Part shown: positions 16,252-25,090 of the stretch, one piece after another | How positions within the stretch are numbered: position 1 is the stretch's first letter | Layout: each line of letters begins with the position of its first letter | NCBI RefSeq assembly: GCF_012933505.1 | Contig: NZ_JABBNB010000040.1 | Location: 1 to 57,729 of the forward strand | Direction of reading: 5' to 3' | Source: Gordonia asplenii | GTDB lineage: Bacteria > Actinomycetota > Actinomycetes > Mycobacteriales > Mycobacteriaceae | DNA: 57,729 nucleotides | Program-made: the position numbers and the translations under genes | Notes under the pieces: model-generated | Databases searched by the model: none | What the model saw: only the letters and a program-made list of their open reading frames with translations | What the model was told of the DNA's origin: nothing

Positions 16252-17532
16252 TCACCCTCCTGTTCGCGGCTTGGTCGTGGTTGTCGGTGATTCGGTCAGC
16301 GGCGGATACGAGGTCCGCGGCTTGGTCGTCTGCGGCGGGCCGGCCGTCGGATACGGGATGGTCGGCGTCGTACGCGGCTTGTTGGGGTCGTAACCGGGCG
16401 CCAGCGTCCAGTTGCCCGGGTCGAGCGAGTTGGTGTAGCTGTAGGCCTGCCAGATCTCCGGGTACTTCTGCCGCAGGATCTTCATGAACACCGCGGTGTA
16501 GTCGCCGAAGGTCGGGATACCGACCAGCGACGAGAAGTACGGTCCCGACGCCACCGCCTCACCGAGGGTGTTCGCGTACGGCCCGAGTTGGTCGATCGCC
16601 TCGCCGAGCACCTTCTGATTGTCGTTGAGGACGTTGAGCACTCGGTCGAGCTTCAACAGCACCGGTTTGAGCTGCGCGTTGTTGTCGTTGATGAAGCCGC
16701 TGATCTGCGCGGTCACGTCGCGGGTGCCGGTGATCAGCAGCCCGATCGCCTGCCGGCGCGTCTGCAGTTCACCGAGCAGCGAGTTCGCGTCCAGCAGCAG
16801 GTCGTTGACCTGCTGATTGCGATCGCCGAGAATCTTCGACACGCGGTTGGCCTTGCCGAGCAGTTCGCGCAAAGAGTTGTCACGGTCGGCGATCGCCTTC
16901 GACAGTTTCGAGACGCCGTCCACCGCACCGCGCACCGACGACGGCGTATCCGAGAAAGCCTGCGTCATCGTCGAGATCGCCTTGTTGAGCTGGTCGACGT
17001 CGGTCTGCGCCAGCGTGTCGGTGGCGCCTTCGAGAGCGTCGGACAGCGAATACGGCGAGACGGTGTTCTCGTTGGGAATCGAACCACCCGGCTTGATGCG
17101 CTCGGGGCCGTGCGGGATCAGCGTCAGGTTTCGACGGCCCAGGACCGTCTCGGTCTTGATCGCGGCCTGCGTGTCGAGGCCGAGCAGCACCGAATCCTGG
17201 ATGCGGAAACTGACGCGCGCCTTGGTTCCCCGGTCGGTCGAGGCCAGGGCGATCTTCTCGACGGTCCCGACGTTGACGCCGGACACCACGACGAGGTCAC
17301 CGGTGACCAGGCCGCCCGCGTCGTCGAAGTCCGCGCTGTAGGTACTGATCGGCGAGAGGTAGGGCAGTTTGTCCATCTGCAATGCCACGACGACGACCAT
17401 CGCGATGACGACTACACCGATCACGCCCGCCGCGGTCCGGCTGCGTCCGCCGCGCTTGTCGTCGCGAGCGGCGTCGGCCTCGCCCGACGGGCTGCGCCGG
17501 TTCTTGAATAGACCACCGAATGGGACGCTCAT
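16252..17532 (-). CDS. mce4C: Mce4C, MlaD-family protein with Pro/Thr-rich tail
   Basis: A 426-residue Mce protein. The cytoplasmic part (about 1-35, rich in Arg, Asp and Lys) is followed by a membrane helix, an MlaD domain (YSADFDDAGGLVTGDLVVVSGVNVGTV), the helical tunnel region and a proline/threonine tail from about residue 375. The ATG at 17532 overlaps the mce4B stop by four bases (ATGA), so I prefer it to the upstream in-frame GTG. The tail may be a surface or wall-spanning segment, which is an inference from composition. Confidence 0.94.
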   Translation of the reverse strand: MSVPFGGLFKNRRSPSGEADAARDDKRGGRSRTAAGVIGVVVIAMVVVVALQMDKLPYLSPISTYSADFDDAGGLVTGDLVVVSGVNVGTVEKIALASTDRGTKARVSFRIQDSVLLGLDTQAAIKTETVLGRRNLTLIPHGPERIKPGGSIPNENTVSPYSLSDALEGATDTLAQTDVDQLNKAISTMTQAFSDTPSSVRGAVDGVSKLSKAIADRDNSLRELLGKANRVSKILGDRNQQVNDLLLDANSLLGELQTRRQAIGLLITGTRDVTAQISGFINDNNAQLKPVLLKLDRVLNVLNDNQKVLGEAIDQLGPYANTLGEAVASGPYFSSLVGIPTFGDYTAVFMKILRQKYPEIWQAYSYTNSLDPGNWTLAPGYDPNKPRTTPTIPYPTAGPPQTTKPRTSYPPLTESPTTTTKPRTGG

Positions 17533-18584
17533 GTGTTGTCGCACCTGTTTCCGGGCCGCGAGTTCTTCGTGGCGTCGAGGCTCGTGAAGACGATCTGGGT
17601 GTTACCCGGGCCGGTCATGATGATCCGCTGCCGGCACAGCCAGATCTGCAGCCAGGCACCGTAGGAACCCAAGTTCGACAACGTCTTGAAGTCATTGGGC
17701 AGCCGCGGCAGCACCTGCCGGACGTACCCCTCACCGCGGTTCATCTCGGTGGCGAGCGAGCCGGTGTCGGTGACCAGCTGCTTGAGCTGCGGACGGGTAT
17801 CGGTGAGCAGGTCGGCCAGATTGTTGGTCAGCGCCGACGTCGACGACAGCGACTGCCCGATCGTCGTGCGGTCCGCGGCGAGGCCGTCGACCAACTGGTG
17901 CAGCCGGTCGAGGTCTTCGGAGAAACCCTTCTTGTCCGCGTCGAGTGTGCCGAGGGTCTGATTGAGGTTGTCGATGACCTCACCGATCAGCTGATCGCGG
18001 TCGGCGAGGCTGTTGGTGAACTGCGACGTCGAGTTCAGCAGCTGCGTGAGGGCGGGTCCCTGGCCCTGGAAGACCTCGATCAGCGCCGCGGAGAGCTCGT
18101 TGACTTCCTTCGGGTTCAGCGTGCGGAACAGCGGTTTGAATCCGCCGAGCAGTTTGTCGAGGTCGAGGGCGGGTTCGGTCTGCGTGATCGGGATCTGGCC
18201 GCCGGGGCTGATCGTCGAGTTCACGTCGCCGACGCCGCGCTGCAGTTCCAGGTAGCGGTCACCGGTGAGGTTCTCGTAGCGGATCAGCGCCCGCACACTC
18301 GACGGCAGCGGGTACTTGGCGTCGACGGTGAAATCGACTTTCGCCTCCGACGACTGGGTCAGCTCGATGCCGGACACCGCGCCGACGTCGACGCCGGCGA
18401 TCTTGACTTTCGCGCCGGACTTCATCGACGACGCACTGGTGAACAGTGCCGAATAGTCGTTGGAGCTGCCGGGCCGATAGCGACTGAAGACGACGACGAG
18501 GGCGACGAACACCAACAGCATCGTCACGGCGAAGACACCCAGTTTGATCAGGGTCGCGCGAAAGGCGCGTGCTCTGCTATCCAC
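17529..18584 (-). CDS. mce4B: Mce4B, MlaD-family protein
   Basis: A 351-residue Mce protein with an N-terminal membrane helix (about 11-35) and an MlaD domain (SALFTSASSMKSGAKVKIAGVDVGAVSG). The helical region follows and ends in LCRQRIIMTGPG near the C-terminus. I placed the start at a GTG (18584) with GGAG nine bases upstream; a TTG at 18599 would add five residues (MEHRP). It overlaps the mce4A 3' end by eight bases, consistent with coupling. Confidence 0.92.
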   Translation of the reverse strand: MDSRARAFRATLIKLGVFAVTMLLVFVALVVVFSRYRPGSSNDYSALFTSASSMKSGAKVKIAGVDVGAVSGIELTQSSEAKVDFTVDAKYPLPSSVRALIRYENLTGDRYLELQRGVGDVNSTISPGGQIPITQTEPALDLDKLLGGFKPLFRTLNPKEVNELSAALIEVFQGQGPALTQLLNSTSQFTNSLADRDQLIGEVIDNLNQTLGTLDADKKGFSEDLDRLHQLVDGLAADRTTIGQSLSSTSALTNNLADLLTDTRPQLKQLVTDTGSLATEMNRGEGYVRQVLPRLPNDFKTLSNLGSYGAWLQIWLCRQRIIMTGPGNTQIVFTSLDATKNSRPGNRCDNT

Positions 18585-19755
18585 GGGGCGGTGCTCCAAA
18601 CAACAACTGAAAGACCTTCTTGGAGTTGAATTTCGGCGTCGTGCGCGGCTGGTAGGGCTGCGGCGCGTTGTCGGTCACGTAGAAGTTCGCCTTGGTCTTG
18701 GGGCGCGGATTGCTCAGGCCCCCTTCACACGTCGGCGGGCCGTCGGCGTTGACGACGGGCAGGTTGTACGGATACCGGTACGGTTCCTTGCCCGGCAACA
18801 GGCCCGCGTTGAGTTTGAGCTGTCCGTCGTTGAGACCGAAGATCGGCGCGGCCATCTGACCGGCGGCCGCAGTCGCGGTGATGAAGCATTTCAGCCCCGG
18901 CGACTGGTAGCCCAGCAGCGCCGCGGTGGGGTTGAGGTTGCTGAGCATCTTGATGATCTGCGCCTTCTGCGGCGCGAGGATGCCGTTGATGGTGTTGGCC
19001 ATACCGGTGGCGTTGACCAGCAGCGCATCGAGGTTGGACGTGTTGTCGACCAGGGTGTTGCCCAGGAAGATCGTGTTGTCCACGGTCCGCATCAGATTCG
19101 GCATGACGTCGGCGTAGACATTGGTCGTGGTCGCGGCCTGCTCGAACAATTCGTTGAGCTCGCTCAGGTGCGGGTTGGTCTTACCCAGCAGCGTCGACAG
19201 TCCGGCCAGCCCCGTACCGATGTTGGTGCCGTTGCCGTCGAGCGCGGTGTTCAGCGCACCGATGGTCGCGTTGAGCTTTTCCGGCTGTAGCTTGGCCAGC
19301 ACGGTGACGAGTCGCTGATAGACGGTGTTGAGTTCGACGACGACGTGATCGGCGTCGATCACCGCACCCGACTGCAGGGTGCCCACCGCGCCACTCGCGG
19401 GAATGTCGAAGTAGACGGCCTTCGCACCGAAGATCGTGTTCGATTTGATGTCGGCGGTCACGTTGGCCGGGATCATGCGCATCTGGTCGGATGCGATGTC
19501 GAGGACGAGCACCGCGTGGCCGTTGCGTTCGGTGATCGAACTGACGCGACCCACTTCGACGCCGCGCAGTTTGACCTTGGCTTCCGGATTCATCACCAGA
19601 CCGGCCCGCGGTGCCACCACGGTCACCGCCTCGGTGGACTTGAATCCGCCGACGAACTGCACGCTCGCGCCGACGATCAGCGCGACGATGGACACGATCA
19701 AGATCGACGCGGCGAGTTTGCGCACAAGATTGCTGCGCTCCTGTTTACGTGACAT
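18577..19755 (-). CDS. mce4A: Mce4A, MlaD-family protein
   Basis: A 392-residue first Mce subunit: an N-terminal membrane helix (about 11-35), an MlaD domain (TVVAPRAGLVMNPEAKVKLRGVEVGRVSS), the segment IKSNTIFGAKAVYFD, a helical tunnel region and a C-terminal tail with YRYPYNLPVVNADGPPTC. Mce4A is required for cholesterol uptake in mycobacteria. It lies three bases after yrbE4B. Length is close to M. tuberculosis Mce4A (Rv3499c). Confidence 0.95.
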   Translation of the reverse strand: MSRKQERSNLVRKLAASILIVSIVALIVGASVQFVGGFKSTEAVTVVAPRAGLVMNPEAKVKLRGVEVGRVSSITERNGHAVLVLDIASDQMRMIPANVTADIKSNTIFGAKAVYFDIPASGAVGTLQSGAVIDADHVVVELNTVYQRLVTVLAKLQPEKLNATIGALNTALDGNGTNIGTGLAGLSTLLGKTNPHLSELNELFEQAATTTNVYADVMPNLMRTVDNTIFLGNTLVDNTSNLDALLVNATGMANTINGILAPQKAQIIKMLSNLNPTAALLGYQSPGLKCFITATAAAGQMAAPIFGLNDGQLKLNAGLLPGKEPYRYPYNLPVVNADGPPTCEGGLSNPRPKTKANFYVTDNAPQPYQPRTTPKFNSKKVFQLLFGAPPRG

Positions 19756-19758
19756 TCC

Positions 19759-20610
19759 TCAGCCCGCCAGGTTGAATTTGCCGTCGGCGCCGTAGATGGC
19801 CAACGAGGTCAGCAGGGTGATCACGACGACGACCACCAGCGACGCGCGCACCGCGTTGCCGACCGCGACGCCCACGCCCACGGGACCACCAGTCGCGTTG
19901 AAGCCGTAGTAGGTGTGAATGAGCATCACCGCGACGGCCATGCAGATCGCCTGCACGAACGACCACAGGATGTCCGACGGAATCAGGAACGTATTGAAGT
20001 AGTGGTCGTAGACGCCGGGCGACTGTCCGTAGAGGAACACCGTCGCGAACCGGCTGGCGATGAACGACGCCAACGACGCCAACGCGTACAACGGAATGAT
20101 CGCCACCAAACCCGCGACGATGCGGGTGCTGACCAGATATGGGATCGACGAGATCGCCATGACTTCCAGCGCATCGATCTCTTCGCTGACTCGCATCGCG
20201 CCGAGCTGTGCGGTCGCACCCGCGCCGATCGTCGCCGCGAGCGCGATACCCGCGATCACCGGGACCGCGATACGCACGTTGATGAACGCGGAGAAGAACC
20301 CGGTCAGGGCCTCGACGCCGATGTTGGCCAGCGAGTTGTACCCCTGTACGGCAATCGTTCCGCCGGTGAATAGGGTGAGGAATCCGACGACGACGACGGT
20401 GCCGCCGATCATCGCGAGCGCCCCGGTGCCCATCGAGATCTCCGCGATCAGGCGCAGCGTCTCCTTCTTGTACAGGCGCAGCGCCTTGGGGATCGAGATG
20501 ATGCTGTCCCAATAGAACAGCGCCTGATCACCGATCTGATTCCAGTTCTGCCCGACGTCGCGCACGGCGACCCGCGCTCCGCGCAAGCGAGTGGTGAGCG
20601 GAAGTACCAT
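19759..20610 (-). CDS. yrbE4B: YrbE4B, MlaE-family permease of the Mce4 importer
   Basis: A 283-residue MlaE/YrbE permease with five to six hydrophobic segments. It has the conserved EQ-like loop with ATIGAGATAQLGAMRVSEEIDALEVM, which couples to the MceG ATPase, and a C-terminal GGPVGVGVAVGNAVRASLV segment. YrbE4A and YrbE4B form the inner-membrane ABC permease dimer of the sterol importer. The ATPase MceG is not in this window, as expected, since it is encoded elsewhere in actinobacteria. Confidence 0.95.
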   Translation of the reverse strand: MVLPLTTRLRGARVAVRDVGQNWNQIGDQALFYWDSIISIPKALRLYKKETLRLIAEISMGTGALAMIGGTVVVVGFLTLFTGGTIAVQGYNSLANIGVEALTGFFSAFINVRIAVPVIAGIALAATIGAGATAQLGAMRVSEEIDALEVMAISSIPYLVSTRIVAGLVAIIPLYALASLASFIASRFATVFLYGQSPGVYDHYFNTFLIPSDILWSFVQAICMAVAVMLIHTYYGFNATGGPVGVGVAVGNAVRASLVVVVVITLLTSLAIYGADGKFNLAG

Positions 20611-20611
20611 G

Positions 20612-21376
20612 TCAGCCCGCCGTCGCTTTCAATCCGACCGCCGTCACGACGACGTTGACCACGAACAATGCCATGAAGGAGTAGACGACGGTCTCGTTGA
20701 CCGCGTCGCCGACACCCTTTGCGCCGCCGGAGACGTTGAGTCCCTGGTAGCAACCGACCATCCCCGCGAACAAGCCGAAGAGCGCCGCCTTGACCATCGA
20801 GATCATGAGTTCACCGAAACCGGTCAACAGTGTGAGGTTCGCCAGGAATGCACCCGGGTTCACGCCCTGCAGGTACACCGAGAACACGAATCCGCCGCCG
20901 ATGCCGATCGTGCAGACCAGGCTGTTGAGCAACAGTGCCACGCCGGTCGAGGCGATGATGCGCGGAACGACCAGGCGGTGAATCGGATTGATGCCGAGTA
21001 CCTTGAGTGCGTCGATCTCTTCGCGAATCGTTCGTGCGCCGAGGTCGGCGCAGATGGCCGTGGCGCCCGCGCCGGCGACGATCAGCACCGTCACGATGGG
21101 CCCGATCTGAGTGATCGTGCCGAGCGCCGCGCCCGCTCCCGACAGATCCTGCGCGCCGATTTCGCGCAGCAGGATGTTCAGTGTGAAGCTGACGAGCACG
21201 GTAAACGGGATGGCGACCAGCAGGGTCGGCACCATCGACACTCGCGCGATCGCCCAAGACTGTTCGACTGTCTCGCGCCACTGGAAGGGGCGGCGGAAGA
21301 GCTCACGCGACGCCTCCACCCCGAGTGACACGAAGTCACCAGCCGCCGCAAACGGCGTCGCGAGTTTGCGAATCAC
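20612..21376 (-). CDS. yrbE4A: YrbE4A, MlaE-family permease of the Mce4 importer
   Basis: A 254-residue permease, the same length as M. tuberculosis YrbE4A (Rv3501c). The coupling loop AICADLGARTIREEIDALKVLGI is present, with multiple hydrophobic segments on either side. I chose the GTG at 21376 because AAGGAG lies five bases upstream and the protein start (M-IRKLATPF) aligns with the mycobacterial one; a GTG at 21382 is an alternative. It follows hsd4A by about 58 bp with no hairpin visible, so I read the operon as beginning at hsd4A. Confidence 0.95.
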   Translation of the reverse strand: MIRKLATPFAAAGDFVSLGVEASRELFRRPFQWRETVEQSWAIARVSMVPTLLVAIPFTVLVSFTLNILLREIGAQDLSGAGAALGTITQIGPIVTVLIVAGAGATAICADLGARTIREEIDALKVLGINPIHRLVVPRIIASTGVALLLNSLVCTIGIGGGFVFSVYLQGVNPGAFLANLTLLTGFGELMISMVKAALFGLFAGMVGCYQGLNVSGGAKGVGDAVNETVVYSFMALFVVNVVVTAVGLKATAG

Positions 21377-21434
21377 CTGCACTCCTTACCCCGCGGCTCT
21401 CGCGAACCTACCACGCCGGAAACTTTCATACGCC

Positions 21435-22325
21435 TTAGTTCATCAGCGCACTTGCAGAGAACGACACTGCCGGATCACGATCAGCAAAATAGCTGGTGAG
21501 TGACCCATTGAGCTCCCCGGCACCCCAGGCGTCACTGCCGGCGGAGAACACGTGGGCTGCTTGCGGTGCCGCCATCAACGTGACCTTAGGACCGTACACG
21601 ATGAACACCTGACCGTTGACACGGTCCGAGTCAGGCCCGGCCAGATACTTGACGAGTTCGACGACGTGCTCGGGCGAGAGCGGATCGATCCCCTCCTCCG
21701 GAGCCGCACCGAAGACGTTCTCGGTCATCGCGGTGCGCGCCCGCGGGCAGATCGCGTTGGATCGCACCCCGAAACGGTCCAGCGCGCGCGACGCCGACAG
21801 CGTCAAGGCGGTGATCCCCGCTTTCGCCGCGGCGTAATTGGGCTGTCCGGCGCCACCGAGGAGGCCGGCCTCCGACGACGTGTTGATGATGCGGCCGTAG
21901 ACCGGCGCGCCGGCCGCCTTGGACTGGGCACGCCAGTAGGCTCCCGCATCGCGATTGAGCAGAAAATGTCCGCGCAGGTGGATCCGGATGACCAGATCCC
22001 AGTCGTCGTCGGACATGTTGAACAGAATCTTGTCGCGGATCACGCCCGCGTTGTTCACGACGATGTCGAGTCCGCCGAGCGTCTCGGTGGCCGTGCGCAT
22101 GATGTCGGCCGCGGTCTCCGACGCCGAGATGTCCCCCGCGACGCCTACCGCCGTGCCGCCAGCCGCGGTGATCACGTCGATGACGTCACTGGCCGCCAGT
22201 GCTCCGGCGAGGTCGTTGACGACGACCGACGCGCCCGCCGAGGCCAGTCCGATGGCTTCCGCGCGGCCCAGTCCGGCACCCGCGCCGGTGACCACCGCTA
22301 TCCGGCCGTCTAGTGAAGCACCCAC
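21435..22325 (-). CDS. hsd4A: Hsd4A, SDR-family steroid / hydroxyacyl-CoA dehydrogenase
   Basis: A 296-residue short-chain dehydrogenase. It shows the nucleotide-binding motif TGAGAGLGRAEA, NNAG, the catalytic Ser region INTSSEAG and Tyr-x3-Lys in PNYAAAKAG. The family member Rv3502c (Hsd4A/ChsB1) oxidises the 3-hydroxyacyl-CoA in sterol side-chain beta-oxidation. The start was put at the GTG at 22325, ten bases after GGAGG; a TTG at 22334 is too close to that site. A KstR-type box lies 43 bp upstream. It heads the operon with yrbE4AB and mce4A-F, an arrangement that ties import to catabolism. Confidence 0.92.
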   Translation of the reverse strand: MGASLDGRIAVVTGAGAGLGRAEAIGLASAGASVVVNDLAGALAASDVIDVITAAGGTAVGVAGDISASETAADIMRTATETLGGLDIVVNNAGVIRDKILFNMSDDDWDLVIRIHLRGHFLLNRDAGAYWRAQSKAAGAPVYGRIINTSSEAGLLGGAGQPNYAAAKAGITALTLSASRALDRFGVRSNAICPRARTAMTENVFGAAPEEGIDPLSPEHVVELVKYLAGPDSDRVNGQVFIVYGPKVTLMAAPQAAHVFSAGSDAWGAGELNGSLTSYFADRDPAVSFSASALMN

Positions 22326-22367
22326 TGCGATCAATCCTCCATGCGCTACCGATCAAACGATCAAAAC

Positions 22368-22381
22368 TAGAACCTGTTTCA
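22368..22381. promoter_or_regulatory. KstR-type operator upstream of hsd4A-mce4 operon
   Basis: TAGAACCTGTTTCA differs from the palindromic KstR consensus in the right half. It lies between hsd4A and the stop of fdxD and would control the hsd4A-yrbE4-mce4 operon. Confidence 0.75.
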
Positions 22382-22430
22382 GTATCCTACCGGCTCGAGT
22401 CAAATCGGCAGCCCGATCGAGGAATCTTGA

Positions 22431-22622
22431 TCACTCGTCCAACGACAAGGCCGACTTGGGGCAACTGGCCACCACCTGACGCAGTTCCTCGACCCGGTCG
22501 GCGGGGATGTCTTCTTGAAGAATGACCAGGTAGTCGTTGTCATCCAGGTCGAAAATGTCCGGCGCCATGCCTACGCAAATGGCATTGGACTCACACAGGT
22601 CGAAGTCGGCCTTGATCCGCAT
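22431..22622 (-). CDS. fdxD: FdxD-like small ferredoxin, three-cysteine type
   Basis: A 63-residue single-cluster ferredoxin with Cys10, Cys16 and Cys54-Pro. Asn13 stands where a second cluster cysteine is found in [4Fe-4S] ferredoxins, so a [3Fe-4S] cluster is expected, the type that usually feeds electrons to cytochromes P450. Position between hsd4A and fadE26 is the same as Rv3503c (fdxD) in M. tuberculosis. It is a plausible donor to CYP125. The ATG at 22622 has GAGGAG eight bases upstream; the GTG at 22631 is less likely. It shares the KstR box at 22678-22691 with divergent fadE26. Confidence 0.9.
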   Translation of the reverse strand: MRIKADFDLCESNAICVGMAPDIFDLDDNDYLVILQEDIPADRVEELRQVVASCPKSALSLDE

Positions 22623-22677
22623 CTCGCACACTCCTCGCAGTCGTCGACGGCTGTTGACGCAGTCGCCTCTTTCGGGT

Positions 22678-22691
22678 TAGAACGTGTTACA
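22678..22691. promoter_or_regulatory. KstR-type operator between fdxD and fadE26
   Basis: TAGAACGTGTTACA matches the KstR consensus except one position. It lies in the divergent promoter region, 41 bp from the fadE26 start and 56 bp from the fdxD start, so it can repress both directions. Confidence 0.82.
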
Positions 22692-22731
22692 GAATATAGG
22701 ACGACACCACCCGATTGCGAGAAGAGTTCTG

Positions 22732-23934
22732 ATGCGCATCGCTTACACCGACCAACAAGCGGAGCTGCGGCGCGAGCTGCGCGCGTACTTCGCCGAACTC
22801 ATGACACCCCAGCGTCGCGCCGCGTTGTCGTCGACGTCGGGTGAGCTCGGCGAAGGCAACGCCTACCGCGACGTCGTGGCCCAGATGGGCGCCGACGGCT
22901 GGCTGGCCCTGGGCTGGCCGGAACAGTACGGCGGCCAGAACCGATCGATGATGGATCAGCTGATCTTCACCGACGAAGCCGCCATCGCCGGTGCGCCGGT
23001 ACCGTTCCTGACCATCAACTCGGTCGCGCCGACGATCATGCACTTCGGCACCGAGGAACAGAAGGCCTTCTTCCTGCCGAAGATCGCTTCGGGCGAACTG
23101 CACTTCTCCATCGGCTACTCCGAACCCGGCGCCGGAACCGACCTCGCGTCGCTGCGGACGAGCGCGGTACGCGACGGCGACGATTTCGTCATCAACGGCC
23201 AGAAGATGTGGACCTCGCTGATCCCCTACGCCGACTACGTCTGGCTGGCCTGCCGCACCGACCAGAGCGGCCTGGAACCGAACGGCAAGAAGCACCGGGG
23301 CATTTCGATGCTGATCGTGCCGACGACGGCCGAGGGGTTCAGCTACACGCCGGTGCATACGATGGCCGGCGTCGACACCAGTGCGACCTACTATCAGGAT
23401 GTCCGCGTGCCCGCGACAGCGCTGGTCGGCGAGTTGGGCAAGGGTTGGGGCCTGGTCACCAATCAACTCAACAACGAACGCGTCGCACTGTGCAGCGCGG
23501 CGCCCATCCAGCACGCGCTGCGCGAGACGATCCAGTGGGCCCAGACGACCAAGACGGCCGACGGGTCCCGCGTCATCGACGCACCGTGGGTCCAGTCGAA
23601 CCTCGCCCAGGTGCACGCCGGCGTCGAATTCCTCAAACTGGTCAACTGGAAGATCGCTTCGGCGGCGTCGTCGGGCGGTGCCCCGAGCCCCGCGGACGCT
23701 TCTGCCACAAAGGTTTACGGCACCGAGTTCGCTCCCGAGGCATACCGGCTGCTGATGCAGGTCGTCGGACCGGCGGCAACACTTCGCCAGAACAGCCCGG
23801 GGGCCCACCTGCTCGGACGACTCGAGCGCTTCCAGCGGTCCTCGCTCATCCTCACCTTCGGCGGCGGAACCAACGAAGTGCAGCGCGACATCATCGCCAT
23901 GCTCGCCCTCGGTCAACCGCACCAGCGTCGCTGA
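22732..23934 (+). CDS. fadE26: FadE26 (ChsE4-like), acyl-CoA dehydrogenase subunit with catalytic Glu
   Basis: A 400-residue acyl-CoA dehydrogenase, the same length as Rv3504 (FadE26/ChsE4). The middle domain shows IGYSEPGAGTDLASL and the FAD/CoA region MWTSLIPYADYVWL. Glu249 in LNNERVAL lies where ChsE4 has its catalytic base (Glu247). The mycobacterial ChsE4-ChsE5 heterotetramer dehydrogenates the sterol side-chain CoA ester at the C27 (26-oyl) stage. It is the first gene of the operon with fadE27 and fadD17, behind a KstR box. Confidence 0.94.
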   Translation: MRIAYTDQQAELRRELRAYFAELMTPQRRAALSSTSGELGEGNAYRDVVAQMGADGWLALGWPEQYGGQNRSMMDQLIFTDEAAIAGAPVPFLTINSVAPTIMHFGTEEQKAFFLPKIASGELHFSIGYSEPGAGTDLASLRTSAVRDGDDFVINGQKMWTSLIPYADYVWLACRTDQSGLEPNGKKHRGISMLIVPTTAEGFSYTPVHTMAGVDTSATYYQDVRVPATALVGELGKGWGLVTNQLNNERVALCSAAPIQHALRETIQWAQTTKTADGSRVIDAPWVQSNLAQVHAGVEFLKLVNWKIASAASSGGAPSPADASATKVYGTEFAPEAYRLLMQVVGPAATLRQNSPGAHLLGRLERFQRSSLILTFGGGTNEVQRDIIAMLALGQPHQRR

Positions 23935-23961
23935 CTCTCTCTCGAAAGGTATTCAACCCCC

Positions 23962-25089
23962 ATGGATTTCACCCTCGACGAGACCACGGCCGAAGTAGCC
24001 GGACTCGCCGCCGACATCGCAGCGAAACTGTCGACGCCGGAGAAGGTCGCCGAGCTAGAGGCCGCGGGCGCCCGGCTCGACGTCGACCTGTGGCGCGAAC
24101 TCTCGCAAGCGGGTCTGCTCGGCCTCGAACTGCCGGAGAAGATTCCCGGCGGCGGCGGGCTCAGCGTCGTCGACACCGTCACGATCGCCGAAAAGCTCGG
24201 TCGTGCACTGGCTTTGGTCCCGTTCGGCCAGCACGCGATCGCGGCGATACCGATCCTCGCGACGTACGGCGGCACAGCATTGCGCGCCGAGTGGCTCGAA
24301 CGTGCCGCCGCCGGATCCGCGGTGCTCACACTCGCCGTCGACGAGGATCTCGGTTACGACCCCGACCGTCCGGCGACCACCCTCACCCGCGACAGCACCG
24401 GATGGAAGCTCAACGGCACCAAGGTGATTGCCGCCTTCGCCTCGTCCGCCGACGCCGTGCTGGTCACCGCGGCCGGCCCGGACGGCGCCGTCGTCGTGCT
24501 GGTGCCGACCGACTCGACGGGGCTGAGCATGACCGCGACGCCGTCGACCGGCCTGCTGCCGACGGCCCAGCTCGATTTCGACGACGTCGCCGTACCGGCC
24601 GATGCGGTGCTGGCTGGCGGTTCGGAAACCGTTGCGGCACTGCTGGATCGGGCTGCACTCGCGGTGTGCGCCGAACAGTCGGGAATACTCGATCGTGCGT
24701 TGGAACTCACCGCGGCGTATGCCGCCGAGCGAGAGCAGTTCGGCAAGCCGATCGGCGCCAATCAGGCTGTGGCACAACGCCTCGCCGACGGCTACATCGA
24801 CGTGCAGGGACTCAAGCTGACCACCGTTGCAGCAGCCTGGTTGCTGGCCAACGACACCGATGCGGACGCACCGGTCGGCGTCGCAGTGTCGACGGCGAAG
24901 TTCTGGGCCGCGCAAGCGGGACATCGTGTCTCGCATACCGCCGTCCACGTGCACGGCGGCGTCGGCCTGGACACCAGCCATCCGGTGCACCGATACTTCT
25001 TGCGCGCCAAGCACAATGAGTACAGCCTCGGTTCGTTGCCGGCGACTCTCGCCCGCATCGGGGCGGCGTTGGCCGTCGAACCGGCCTGA
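23962..25089 (+). CDS. fadE27: FadE27 (ChsE5-like), partner acyl-CoA dehydrogenase subunit
   Basis: A 375-residue acyl-CoA-dehydrogenase-fold protein, similar in length to Rv3505. It has the C-terminal FAD-binding pattern YAAEREQFGKPIGANQAVAQ and HVHGGVGLDTSHPVHR. The internal part is divergent and lacks an obvious catalytic Glu in the position seen in FadE26, as in ChsE5, which gains activity only as a heteromer with ChsE4. It follows fadE26 by 27 bp and precedes fadD17 by one base. Confidence 0.94.
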   Translation: MDFTLDETTAEVAGLAADIAAKLSTPEKVAELEAAGARLDVDLWRELSQAGLLGLELPEKIPGGGGLSVVDTVTIAEKLGRALALVPFGQHAIAAIPILATYGGTALRAEWLERAAAGSAVLTLAVDEDLGYDPDRPATTLTRDSTGWKLNGTKVIAAFASSADAVLVTAAGPDGAVVVLVPTDSTGLSMTATPSTGLLPTAQLDFDDVAVPADAVLAGGSETVAALLDRAALAVCAEQSGILDRALELTAAYAAEREQFGKPIGANQAVAQRLADGYIDVQGLKLTTVAAAWLLANDTDADAPVGVAVSTAKFWAAQAGHRVSHTAVHVHGGVGLDTSHPVHRYFLRAKHNEYSLGSLPATLARIGAALAVEPA

Positions 25090-25090
25090 C

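Noticed and set aside
14807..16393. A 528-codon frame antisense to mce4D and mce4E
   Set aside because: It is antisense to conserved mce genes and rich in Arg, Asp and Val, as expected for the reverse strand of such genes.
23208..25019. A 603-codon arginine-rich frame inside fadE26 and fadE27
   Set aside because: It overlaps two well-supported genes in another frame and its composition is that of a shadow frame.
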